DNA of 22,414 nucleotides from Dinochytrium kinnereticum. Lineage: Eukaryota > Chytridiomycota > Chytridiomycetes > Chytridiales > Chytridiaceae. The notes beneath the pieces were generated by a model. That model was not told where the DNA came from. It worked only from the letters and a program-made list of their open reading frames with translations, and ran no database searches. The position numbers and the translations under genes were made by a program. The stretch spans positions 1-22,414 of the forward strand of contig JADGJT010000369.1 in NCBI GenBank assembly GCA_027604005.1, given 5' to 3'. Positions 1-10,429 of this stretch are shown here, one piece after another (position 1 is the stretch's first letter; each line of letters starts with the position of its first letter).

Positions 1-30
1 GTATTCGACACAATTCACTAATTTTCAAAG

Positions 31-3000
31 GCTACACTGGAGGATCATGGAGCAGAGCTTAATTGCTCAATATCAACGCAGCAGGATAGTGGGCAGCATA
101 TGCTTATTGGCAGGAAAGAGGTTCTTCTTCAGTTGTGTCTCTCTACGTTAACTCTCAACCAGGCGGTTTATTTTTACGGACCGGACGGTCGCGGTCCTTG
201 TTTTATTATTGATAGTAATATCGATAATCGTGCTCAACAAAGCTAAATATTTATTACAGGCCAGAAAGTCTCCATGACGTGGTTCCGAAATTACCTGGTC
301 ATAATCTCGAAGGAAGATCCAGTTGGCCCCACCCCATCCAATACCCTTGAAATTTCTCGAACACCACAAGGATCCTCGGAAAGTATTTATCAGCAGGCTG
401 ATGAGGAGGAGGAATTTGGTACGGTTCTTACAGTGTATGATTTAAAATGTAAATGTATCGCATTTCGCGGCACTTTTGGTGCTGAGAAGGAACTGGGAAC
501 CGTTGGAAGCCCTAGGAGAGTTGCGGATAATCGCAAACCTGTGCTTATCAAGTGCGTTACGAGTGAGTGGGGAGAGCTCTTTGTCATCACAAAGGAAAAT
601 AGAGTAAGAACATATCATGAGAAGCATGTGCTCAACCTCTATTCCTAGATGTATCGGCTTGGAGAAAAAGATCTTGCTACCAAACTTGATATTCTATTTA
701 ACAAGAATCTCTACAACCTAGCCATCTCGCTGGTAAGCCCTTCACCCGGCAATATCCCTAGCATTGAGGATATAAGAACCGTTACAGCTGCCTCCTCCTC
801 CTCGGCGTCAGATGAATACGACCACTCTACTCTTATTGAAGTTCACAAGCGGTATGGTGATTATCTATACACAAAAGGAGATTTCGACGCTGCAACCACC
901 CAATACACCCATACTATCGGCTCTCTTGAGCCCTCCTATGTCATTCGCAAGTTCCTCGACGCCCAACGCATTCACAACCTTACATCCTACCTTCAAAGCC
1001 TTCACGACGCCGGCTTAGCGAACGAGGATCATACGACGCTCCTTATCAACTGCTACACGAAGCTAAAGGATATGGCAAGGCTTGATCTCTTTATTAAGGG
1101 CAGTGGAGACCCCCGCAGTGGTGGAGGCAGTACCGCTTCGTTTGACGTAGAGACTGCCATGAGAGTGTGCCGGCAGGCTGGGTATTACGACCACGCACTA
1201 TGGTTAGCGAAACGATTCCGGAGGCATACACAATGCCTTCTTATATTGGTTGAGGATTTAGGAAGATTTAAGGACGCAGTCGAGTATGTTGCGTCATTAG
1301 ACCCGCACGATCAGGAGACCGAGTTGAAGAGATACGGCCCTGTACTTGTCACTGAGCTCCCCGAGGAGATGACTGCGGTGCTTGTTCGGCTTTGCACAAC
1401 ACCCATCGCTTTCAGAAAGCCTCTAGGTAGATGGAGGATTGGGGCTTCTCTTGCCTCGTTATCACTTGGAGGGGAGGACGATGTTCTCATTAAACCTATA
1501 GATTCTACTCAAGGTGCTAGCGAGCCGCTGACGATATTTATGAAGGCAGAGGATTTCCTACATCTTTACGTAAATCGTCGTGATTGGTGCGTCAGGTTCC
1601 TTGAAAAGGTGCTAGAGGCTCGTTGGGGTGTTTTCTTTGGCATTAAGGGGAAGAGTCCGGCTGTGTCGGTGCCACCGCTCGTGAAAGAGGATGCGGAAGA
1701 TGATAGTCCTGTAACGAAAGTGAGCCTTGAGATTATTTGCAACACTGTTCTGGAACTTCTTATTGGGCCCCTCGGAACGCCGCTGAGGGCTACTACGTAC
1801 AAATCTGAGGAAACAGTCGTGGGTAGCTTTTGCATCTAGGACGGCACTCTTGTGCACTTCTTTTTCTTTTGAGTTCATGCGGGTCTCATAATCTATATAT
1901 AGGGTGACTTGACCCCAACGGCTAGGACTGTCTCGAAGAATATAGAGAACCTAAACGCGGCTGTCGTTGAATCGTTTTTGGGAACTCGAGAGGATCGAGA
2001 GGCGAAAGCTTTAAATCTTTTGCGACATCCAAAGGTATGTTAATACTGTTATTTATATTATACTTACATGTTCTGCTCTCTAAACATCCCTTTCTGTTCC
2101 GTCATTTCCGCCCATTATTTCCGTAAAAAGGCGAAGTATGATCTTGATCAAGCATTGGTTCTTTGCTTTTCAAATAAGTTTAGAGACGGAACCCTTTACG
2201 TGTACGAGAGGCTTGAAAGGTTTGGGCCTTTTTTATTCTGCTTGTGCCAATATACTTATTAGAAGAATGTGCGTCACTAACTCAGTTTGTTGCAAAAAAG
2301 ATACTCAGATATCCTAAGGTACTTAATGGAAGCTGATGACTATGCCGGAGTCGTTGAAGCTTGTAAGCGTTTTGGCGAGATCGATTCCTCCCTTTGGCCT
2401 CAAGCTCTTTCGTTTTTTGCTGAGCGTGGCACTGGGATCGCCGGGCGTTCCGAGGCCCAGGCCAATCTCTCTGAAATCCTTGACGCCATCGACCGCAGAA
2501 ATCTCATGCCTCCTCTGAAGGTTCTTGAGATTTTGGGGAAGAATTCGGCGGTGACGGTTGGCATGGTCAGAGATTATGTTGTGAAGAGGATGGAGGCTGA
2601 GAGGAGGAGTGTGGAGGAAGTAAGCTATTCCTTTTGTGACATTTCTAACGGGGTATTGCGAAGTCGAAGAAAATCATTGCTCAATACCGTTCCGACACTA
2701 CGCGGATGCGAACTGAAATAGACGAAATTCAGAACAATCCCGTCGTTTTCCAATCATCAAAATGCTCTCTCTGCTCCATGACCCTCGAACTTCCCACTGT
2801 TCACTTTATGTGCAAGCACAGTTACCACGCTCGGTGCCTCGGCGAGGGAGGGCTTGCGTTGGGACAGCAGGCTGAGCGAGAGTGTCCGAGATGTGCGCCG
2901 GAACATCGGGCTGTAATGGATATGGTTGAGGCTTCTGATCGAGGCGCTCCCAAGCATGAAGTATTTCTAGCCAAGGTTTGCTTTTTTTGTCATTTGATGT

Positions 3001-3149
3001 TTCAATGGTTTTTTTGATAGCTGTTTACTGACGATTCGGCTGTTTTTGTGTAGCTTGAGGATAAGGGCAAGGACCGATTCTCAGTCATTGCTGATTATTT
3101 CGGTCGCAGTGTCTTCACGGTAGTAGATGCCCTTCCCGAGGATGACTGA
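31..3149 (+). CDS. VPS11: VPS11 (Pep5), HOPS/CORVET core subunit, 5' partial
   Basis: Vps11 is a core subunit of the HOPS and CORVET tethering complexes, which act in endosome and vacuole fusion. The fragment starts inside the beta-propeller (GRGPCF, then WFRNYLVIIS) and runs through the alpha-solenoid (EPSYVIRKFLDAQRIHNLT, HTTLLINCYTKLKD, FDVETAMRVCRQAGYY). It ends in a RING-H2 domain (CSLC, CKH, HARC, CPRC) and the closing segment FSVIADYFGR, all collinear with animal Vps11. Exons inferred from homology and GT..AG sites: 31-120, 163-214, 260-603, 649-1818, 1903-2034, 2131-2219, 2301-2619, 2664-2975, 3054-3149. The donor near 1819 (GTGGGT; alternative at 1816) and the weak donor at 121 are the least certain. 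An in-frame TAA at 19 and an acceptor-like AAG at 28-30 put an intron left of 31. The first exons lie outside the window. MscL-1 follows on the same strand 290 bp downstream. Confidence 0.96.
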
Positions 3150-3439
3150 GGGGCTGATTGACGAACAACCAGCAGCTTAACTATTTTATTATAACCCATA
3201 AAATCGTGTCTTCATCAGCGTCCCCCTTTCGCTGAATTTCCGTCCCCCAACACGCAGTAGTTCTCATATCTGCTTTTCTTTCTGTCTTCTGCCTGAATCT
3301 GGAACCGTGATACGAACACTTCACATCGCATCAAGCCATTACGATCTAGCCAGCTGTCCATCAACCTCGAGCAGCGTTATAGGAGCATCTAAAGCTGCAT
3401 CCTCACACAAAGTGACTTGCGCGTCCAGTTACTGTTCCA

Positions 3440-4944
3440 ATGTCCGACTTCAAGGTGGTTTTAGACATGCCGTTTGAAAGCTCTTCAGTCCACCGAAGTG
3501 ACGATCGTCACCATCAGGACGCCATCGAGCTCCAACCCAGCGCATCCGTCGAAACACTTCCTCAAAACACCATTATGGAGTCCTCGTCGACCTCTGAACC
3601 AACGTCACAAAAATCCCTTACGTCCGGCCCAGAAGAAGTCATGTCTGAAAACGAAGATGTCAGCACCAAAGAGGGCATGAGGAAACGAAAGAGAGGAATC
3701 AAGGACGTTAACAAGCAATTTGCAAAATCTGGAGAGATAATGGGGAAAGGGTTGGCCAAGACTGGCAAGGTTGTTGGGAAGGGTTTCTTGAAGACTGGTG
3801 GGGCGTTGGGGTCGGTTTGGGATGATTTTGCCAATTTTTTGAGACAGGGAGCCGTAGTAGACCTTGCAGTCGGTGAGGTGCTCTTTTTTATACATATACT
3901 CGGTGGATTGTTGTTTTATGTGCCTTTGAAATTTATCCATTACACCAATTAAACAGGTCTCGTACTCGGCGCCGCGTTTACAACGTTGATTAACTCTGTC
4001 GTGACGGATCTTGTCGCCCCGATCATCGGTTTGGCGATTGAGGTTAGGGCTCGTGCCATCTCTTTCCACTGAAGCGGAACCATTTGTTACATTCTTTCAT
4101 TTTATTATTTGCCAAGTTGTTCTAAGCTTACTTATTTCAAAAGGCAAACCTACAAAATGCTTTTATTGTATTGAGGTGCGGCAAAAACTCTACAAATTCG
4201 GAATGTAAAGCTGGGTCTCAGAGTGGTTATGGGACTGTTGCAATTGCCAATGGTGAACTTTTTATAAAACCCTTTATCTGTTGTCGTTTTCAAGTATCTA
4301 TGCTAACATCCACTTTACATTCTCATTTTCATTGACATGATAAGCTGATGGGGCAGTTACTTTCAATTGGTTGGTTTCTCTGTTGAAGTAGATGGCTTGT
4401 ATTATTATTTTTTGCTTCTTTTATATCACCCTTATTGCATACCACAAATATCTGTCCAGTTCCCTAATACTTATAAACAGGGGAAACTTCATTCAAGTCT
4501 GCATAAACGTATTTATTATCACCTTCGTCGTCTTTTTCCTTGTGAAAGGCTATTCGGCTACTTTCCTTAGAAAGCATGGCGGGGGAAAGAAAAAGCCTTG
4601 CCCGAGATGGTAAGCCTCCATGTTCTGGTTTTCCCCCCATGAGTTAAATTACAACCAAAGTCATCTCTAACCCTCACAACAAAAACATCAGCGACGAGGA
4701 GGTCTCTCAAAACGCTTACGTATGTAAATGGTGTGCTCACGAGTTTGATATGGAGGAGCTCGCGAAATCTCAAAAGCCAAAATTCCCCGCTATCATCATA
4801 CCTTCTGCTTTCAAGCCGCGGAAGAAGTCGACATTGGAAGGAGAAACGCTTTCTTCTCCTGAAACTCAGGGTGCAAAATCACAGGATGAGATTATAGTGG
4901 ATGGAAAGGGGAAGGGGTCAGAGGTCCAATCGGCGAGTAAGTAG
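3440..4944 (+). CDS. MscL-1, large-conductance mechanosensitive channel homologue (344 aa, 6 exons)
   Basis: MscL forms a membrane channel gated by bilayer tension. Exons: 3440-3872, 3957-4042, 4144-4252, 4345-4369, 4481-4609, 4692-4944; all phases match and the sum is 345 codons including the stop. Residues 1-120 are a polar, lysine-rich extension. TM1 carries the family signature VVDLAVG (about 138-144) followed by LVLGAAFT. The inter-helix loop has two cysteines around an NST sequon. TM2 is about 220-245 (FIQVCINVFIITFVVFFLV). The tail has CPRC (258, 261) and CKWC (272, 275), then a 69-residue hydrophilic extension. Bacterial MscL is about 130-150 aa, so both ends are extended. The 25-nt fourth exon is absent as a separate exon in the two paralogues. 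Two cysteine codons and the membrane segments are recovered only after splicing, which supports the model. Confidence 0.93.
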
Positions 4945-5356
4945 AGGGATGGCGATGCGTGGTGGGATCCAAACTAGTCTCCTTTAAGCTGTCATTTGTT
5001 CATTATTGCCTTTCTCAGTGCGGGGTGAGCCGTCCCTAAGTTATACAATAATCTTCAATAAGCATCTTATGTTGTCTCGTTTGTTCAAATCTTCTTAGTG
5101 GCATTTTTGGTTATCATTCATCCAACCCTTCATCATTACGGAGGGCTTCTCTCATATGAATAGCAATTAATAACGGCACAATATAAACCGGAAACTGAAT
5201 GTATAAGAAAAATATATAATAGACAATATTAAGGCGCATCCACACTTATCTACCCTGAAAGAACTGAAAACTTTATTGGGATAAGTAAAAATGATAAATG
5301 AATATCACAGAGTGTCAAGAAACTATATATATATATGTAAAATACGAACGGAAGAG
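4945..5356. other. Convergent intergenic region, MscL-1 / gene A 3' ends
   Basis: AT-rich spacer between two convergent stop codons. It should hold both 3' UTRs and polyadenylation regions (an AATAAG-like stretch near 5058 on the plus strand). A short TA run lies at about 5324-5336. I see no gene in it. Confidence 0.6.
5324..5336. repeat. (TA)n microsatellite
   Basis: A run of about six TA units in the AT-rich spacer just past the gene A stop codon. Confidence 0.7.
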
Positions 5357-6889
5357 TCACTTATGAGCCCAAAACATTATCAAGCAGCAAAAGAATACGG
5401 AGATATTCACGAGAACGACCAGGAGAACAAAAATAGGTATGCATAATAGCAACAACATAAATGATACCAAGGGTACAAGAAATGACATTAAAGTAGAGCA
5501 TTTGCTATAGGAGATCACCTTATGCATGCCCTTTGCTAAAAAACGGAGGTAGAAATAGGTGAAGTAGGAATATTGCAGGACGAGGAAAAGACTACGATGG
5601 TACAAAGGAAAATATACCGATCTAAGAACTGAAATGACTAAAGCATAGTGTGAGGTGAATACGGAAAAAAGGATAGTGCCGACAAATTCTATGATTAACT
5701 TTCCATGCCGACTAGAGGAAACAGTAGGAGAGAGAAACAACGAGGTAGAGCTCGCATATTGCTCCATCCCTTCGATCAAATGACACACATTGATCTCCTC
5801 CCTAGCCCTGAGTCTATCTGCTTCCCAGAATGAAGTCTCACCCATATTGCCTATCCAGACCGCCATTAAATGATCCGCAGCTTCAATCTCTCCTTCCCTT
5901 ATCCTTTTCTTCGCCTGCTCCTTTTGGAATGCCCGCTCCCAAAAGGATTCCTCTTTTTCAATCCAAGCATTCAAAGCTTTTCTAGCGATATCCTCTGCGT
6001 CTCTCCTTTGCAGGTATTCGAGCGTCAAGATCAGATCCGCGTAACCTTCAGCTTGAGCATCATAAATTGCGGTCCTATACATTTCCCGCGCTATCTTCTT
6101 CTCCCAATATATAGTCTCATTTGCATTTCCCAACCAAGTAGAAGCGCACTTCATTTCGGTCTCGATTACCGAGTTCCTAATCACCAAATCTGCTTTCAAT
6201 TCATAGCATTCACTAATCTCTATTTTCAGAAACCCACTCATCCTCGCAATCCACGGTTGAACAGCTTTAATCGTTGTTGAGAAACAATTGGCTTGAGCAC
6301 GGAAGATATGGAGGTGTTGCATGGAGGTTTGAATAGCTTTGTGAATGATCGGCTTGCTTCGTCGCCTCCGAGGCTTTATCTTCTCTAGCGCCTTTTCGAG
6401 GAGGGTTTTCAGAAACATCAGCGACTTTAGAAGCTTGATATATGAGTTTGTGGCTGCTGCTGCGTGAATGGTTGCTCGGCGCTGACTCTCGGTCAAAGTC
6501 TCTATCATCGAGAAAAATTCAACAACGCTGTGGTTATTTACCAACATCTTCAGATCAACGGAAGCACCGTCCCAAGTCTCCTCAAAGCAAGCCTTATCAA
6601 ATGACTGCGATTTCAACTCATGAATACTCGGTCTTTGGAGACTCGTAAAGGGCACAAAAAGTGTTGAAAGTGCCTCTGGCTGACGAGAAAAATTGGAGAT
6701 CGCAGAGGCTGCAGAGTACTCCTTTGAGCACTTAACATACGCCTTTTGCAGGTTGATGATATCCTGAGTTGTTCGGATTAGATTCTGGTGGTCCGACTGC
6801 ATGGAAAACACATGACTGGATGCTTGCGCTATGCCGTTGGTAAGGGCATGGAAAGAAAGCTCTGCAATTGAATTGCTGTGAGACGACAT
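5357..6889 (-). CDS. Array gene A: helical protein with WxGN motifs and a multi-pass C-terminal membrane region (510 aa)
   Basis: I do not recognise this family. The open frame extends to 6925 but opens only on TTG; the first ATG is at 6889 and is taken as the start. Residues about 18-60 (HVFSMQSDHQNLI) and 125-240 (LTESQRRATIHAAAATN, KAIQTSMQHLHIF, AVQPWIARM) align closely with gene C and more distantly with domain II of gene B and with gene E. WLGNANETIYWE (252-263) and WIGNMGETSFWE (345-356) are two copies of the array motif, with a weaker version near 309-318. From residue 398 the protein is very hydrophobic to the stop, with three or four potential membrane helices ending in CCLIMFWAHK. 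Gene C instead continues with further soluble repeats at that point. No intron is required. Probably membrane-anchored with a cytosolic helical part (inference). Confidence 0.8.
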   Translation of the reverse strand: MSSHSNSIAELSFHALTNGIAQASSHVFSMQSDHQNLIRTTQDIINLQKAYVKCSKEYSAASAISNFSRQPEALSTLFVPFTSLQRPSIHELKSQSFDKACFEETWDGASVDLKMLVNNHSVVEFFSMIETLTESQRRATIHAAAATNSYIKLLKSLMFLKTLLEKALEKIKPRRRRSKPIIHKAIQTSMQHLHIFRAQANCFSTTIKAVQPWIARMSGFLKIEISECYELKADLVIRNSVIETEMKCASTWLGNANETIYWEKKIAREMYRTAIYDAQAEGYADLILTLEYLQRRDAEDIARKALNAWIEKEESFWERAFQKEQAKKRIREGEIEAADHLMAVWIGNMGETSFWEADRLRAREEINVCHLIEGMEQYASSTSLFLSPTVSSSRHGKLIIEFVGTILFSVFTSHYALVISVLRSVYFPLYHRSLFLVLQYSYFTYFYLRFLAKGMHKVISYSKCSTLMSFLVPLVSFMLLLLCIPIFVLLVVLVNISVFFCCLIMFWAHK

Positions 6890-7628
6890 TGAAAAGGTGG
6901 AGGATGATGAATGAGCTTTTCCCAACCTTGCGTATAGAGGCCTGCAGCCAACATTATTGTTGTCCGAAAAGTGTCCTGAAAATGTCGCACACAGTTTGAC
7001 ACACTCAAACAGAACTGAGGAAAACGCGAGAAGATAATCAAGAAACGCTAATGATTTATGACAAAGGGGGAATCTCCGTACAAGTACTTCATTTATTGAA
7101 TGCTAACTTGCGATAACTGTAGTCAGTAGACTGGCTGAATTACGAGAGGATGGATGTTGGCTGAAACACAAAATAATCTAGATCGACGGAGATGGCAACA
7201 TAGGAAATGACGATTCTGTAACTTGAAAGTGAAACAGAAAATAGTGAACGTCAAAGAGTAAACACCCTATCCAATAAAACGCATTTACTAACGTATGAAA
7301 GATCTAGAGAACCCGCACATTATTTGTATGAAAACAAAAGAGCAGTTATTGAACAGGCAAATAGAAACATTGTAAAGAGATTTCGGGATTGGAAAAAAGT
7401 GTTTGAAAGATAAGTAGCGTGTTTCAAGGAAAAGGATAAGCGGGGATTTGTTGTAGGCAGGGACCTATCAGGATACTTAAACATCATAAAATGAGCGTTA
7501 TTAGCTGCATTCCGCAGCGGACGTTGAAAAGCTTCTATGCAACGAGTAGCATTCACCTATTGCATTCCGAGGACTGTTCATTTTCCTCAATTATCCGAAA
7601 ATATTAGACTCTATACCTCCATTGAATG
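6890..7628. other. Spacer between genes A and B; may hold a 3' exon of gene B
   Basis: Upstream region of gene A and downstream region of gene B. The only structure noted is a minus-strand open frame at 7320-7556, opening with GTG and directly preceded by an acceptor-like TAG. It ends in a hydrophobic stretch (FTMFLFACSITALLF) and could be a terminal exon of gene B (see findings). A short minus-strand frame at 6829-7041 shows no family resemblance. Confidence 0.45.
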
Positions 7629-9455
7629 CTACAACAACAAAAGCTTTCGCTTTACTTTAAAGCATTCCTTGATCACGCCTTCCATGCATCTCTCACTCCT
7701 CTCTACCCAAAGCTTTATCGCCTGTGATGATGCTGAAAAGCCATTGGCGTGACGTTGGAATGTTCCGAGATAATACACAGCCTTTTCAATTGTTTGATGG
7801 ACTTGCCGTCTATGCTCAAGTTTATGGGACTTCCCAGTAGGTGTCGATGCGAGAGCCGCGATCATTGATAGTACTTTTCCTAATTCGACTAAAGACCTTG
7901 TGATACCTGTTGCATAGCGGGCCGCGTGGTCATGTGAAACTTTTAGGGTGAAGATAGTCGAGTAGATTTCAACGAAGCTTGAATCTGGAATAGGAGATGA
8001 TCCGATTAAGATCCTAGAAACCAACTTGGGGTCCTTTTTATGAAGTCGTGATTGACCGAAAGCCTCAGCAACATTGCTAAGCATGCCCTTCAGCTTGGCC
8101 TCAACCGTTGAAGATGGACGCAGGTCGCGTCGGTAAGGTTTGAATGCTTTGTAGTTGACATGAGCTGGTGGAGTCGGGTGATTGCGAGCAATATTGACCG
8201 TTGACAGTAGATGGTTAAGATCCTTTAACGATTTGTCGAACGTCATCTGAAGACGTAAAATCTCTTCGCTAGAATTAAGTAAGTCGTGATATTCCCTCTT
8301 TATACTGGCGACATCGCTGATGATCTGCTCAATTTTGATGTTGAGGGAAGGAAAGAAACCAGAAGTCGACCCTGCTTTAAGTTAAAGAACAGAATGAAAG
8401 AGAATAAATAGTGAGCTCAGATGCTGCCAAATACAACTCTTCACCTGGAGCCAAAGAAGATGTATCCTCAAGAGGCGTGAAAGCAATCTGTGAGAAGCTC
8501 GGTAAAGTCGATTGCCGTGATTCTTTCTCACCCAACGCAGAAGATTCGGCTTTATTAGCTGCCTTCATACTATCTAGAACCTCAGTAGGAGAAGACAAAC
8601 AAGACTCCCTCCTATCGAGTTCGTTGCGCTTGGTGACGTTTGGGACTATACTCTCCAACTGGATTGGCACATTTGCCACTACCTGCTCCTTTTCCTTATC
8701 CAGACGCTTGCTTTCCTTAACTACCATTTTGAGCCCATCAGAGACACTGCCCTTCACCTTTCCTACCCAGTCAAGGCAACCCTTAATCGACCCCAATAAG
8801 TGTCTGGTGTCCATTTTAAGTTCCTGAAAGCAAGTCTTGAGCGCATTAATGGCAATGTCTGCCTTCCTATCTAAGTTCGACTTTTCCACGACATTTATAG
8901 CCGCAAGAATACTGTCCACCAACTTAAACAGGCGTCTCTGCCCCATCAAGGCTATTTGAACCGCCTCCGTTGCAGTTTGAACATTTGCACGGAGGCAGCG
9001 AAATCCGGCTGCGATCTCACTGGTCTTGTCAAGGTCTTCTGAATTGAGCGGAGAAGCGTCCAGAAATCGCCTATCTTCGGAATACTTTTCAAAAAAGCTG
9101 TCGGCCTTGTTAAATTGTTCCGTGAAGTCTCGGTTGAGCCTTATAGCCATCCTGAAATTCCGGGAAAGCTCCTTCTGCTTGGTTGAGGTCAAACCCTTGA
9201 CAGTTGGGTTCGGGAGCAGACAGATAGACTTGTGTTCGACGATAGTGCTTACAGAAGCCTCGAGAGCTGAGTGATCTTTATTTAGTCTTTGGATGGAGCT
9301 GGTGAGGTCAGCAGTGCTTTTACGAAGGGCCTCCAAGTCTTGAACTGAGTGTAGATGAATCGGATCGTCAAGACGAAAAGCATTTAAATATGAAAGCACG
9401 TACCAATTTCCACACATATGGTGGAGGGCAGCAGGTCATATTCAACTGGAGTCAT
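7629..9455 (-). CDS. Array gene B: two-domain helical protein (564 aa, 3 exons)
   Basis: Model: exons 9404-9455, 8445-9344 and 7629-8371, giving 565 codons including the stop. Exon 1 encodes 17 residues (MTPVEYDLLPSTICVEI) and closely matches exon 1 of gene D in length, phase and sequence. Domain I (about 18-250) aligns along its length with gene D: DLTSSIQ, AAGFRCLRANVQTA, GQRRLFKLVDS, ALKTCFQEL. The second intron (8372-8444, donor GTGAAG) bypasses a stop at 8377. It joins domain I to domain II (from residue 318), whose first helix IEQIISDVASIKREYHDLL matches the N-terminus of gene C (IEHVSNRVFSLKVDHQEL). This homology lies upstream of the only ATG of the 3' frame (8246), so that ATG is probably not a start. 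B lacks the GN motifs. With this 3' end it also lacks a hydrophobic tail; an alternative last exon at 7320-7556 would supply one. Two separate genes remain possible. Function unknown. Confidence 0.72.
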
Positions 9456-10429
9456 GGTCTATTGTTTGATGCGGCTGCGATTCTGGGACAAGATCGTTCT
9501 TTGGCTCGATGATGTCTTCAACGGCACAACAGACGAGAATTCAAGGTCGCCAGCAGAGGATATTATACTAGTAAGACTTCGTAGAAGTCGATGAATGAAT
9601 CGGGACGGTTACAGAATCCTCCTTCAGCCGCTAGGACTACGTGGGATTCTTAGGCAGGACCGCGATCGCTTCTCGTCGCGGTGCCACGATGGCAACGATC
9701 AGCGTTTCGGGGATATCAAGCTGAGTGTTAGAACTGATTCCAAAGGAAAGGCCTCAAGCCCTGCGATCAAAGCGATCTATTGGGAAGATTGCTTTGCAAA
9801 CACTGTGACAGAGAGATATGTCGACTTATTAGTGAGATTGGTGAATTTAAAGTCCGCTATATTATTATATTTTGTTTTGCAATGGGATGTTGATGGACTG
9901 AAGTTGATCTCGATTTTTTTTGCGTTTTCATCCTCTGGTCATTCAGCTAGCCTGTTGAGGACAGTTTTGCAAGTTAGCGTACAATAAAATAGGTGTTAAT
10001 AAAATCCACTCCAGTGAAAGTCAAAATATGCGAAGTTGAAGTGAATCATGGATTTAACAAATGCCATAAAGCTCGCAAAACATTATAAGAAAAGAACAGC
10101 GGCGAGAACCAGAAAGCATAACTTTATTCTCGTAAGAGGAGTTCTGTTTCTTAGAAGCAGAAACTAATCATTGCTGATTTAATTGAGATCATTAATTTGA
10201 TAATGATGCATGAGAAGATGCCACCGCATGACATAAAACATTGTCCATTAACTCATGAAGAGTTGTGGCCAAACAAAAAATAAAACAGAGGGTGCATCGG
10301 GAAAAATCGAAAAAGACAAATCAATATGTAGCATGATGTGAATTCTGGGCAATATTTACTAGGGTTAATCTTAAATGAAAAAGTAGGTCAGGTTGTTGGA
10401 CTAAAATTCAAAAAAAGTGGGGAAATCCA
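9456..10429. other. Intergenic region between genes B and C
   Basis: Promoter side of gene B and 3' side of gene C. A plus-strand open frame at 9595-9987 (130 codons) lies in a locally GC-richer patch. It has no family I recognise and its last third reads as AT-rich hydrophobic drift. I do not call it a gene. The rest is AT-rich with no visible structure. Confidence 0.5.

Noticed and set aside
6890..6925. Twelve extra N-terminal codons of gene A
   Set aside because: They open on TTG. The first ATG at 6889 leaves all conserved sequence intact.
9595..9987. 130-codon plus-strand frame between genes B and C
   Set aside because: No recognisable domain, composition shifts along its length and the 3' third is AT-rich drift. 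Not enough to call a gene.
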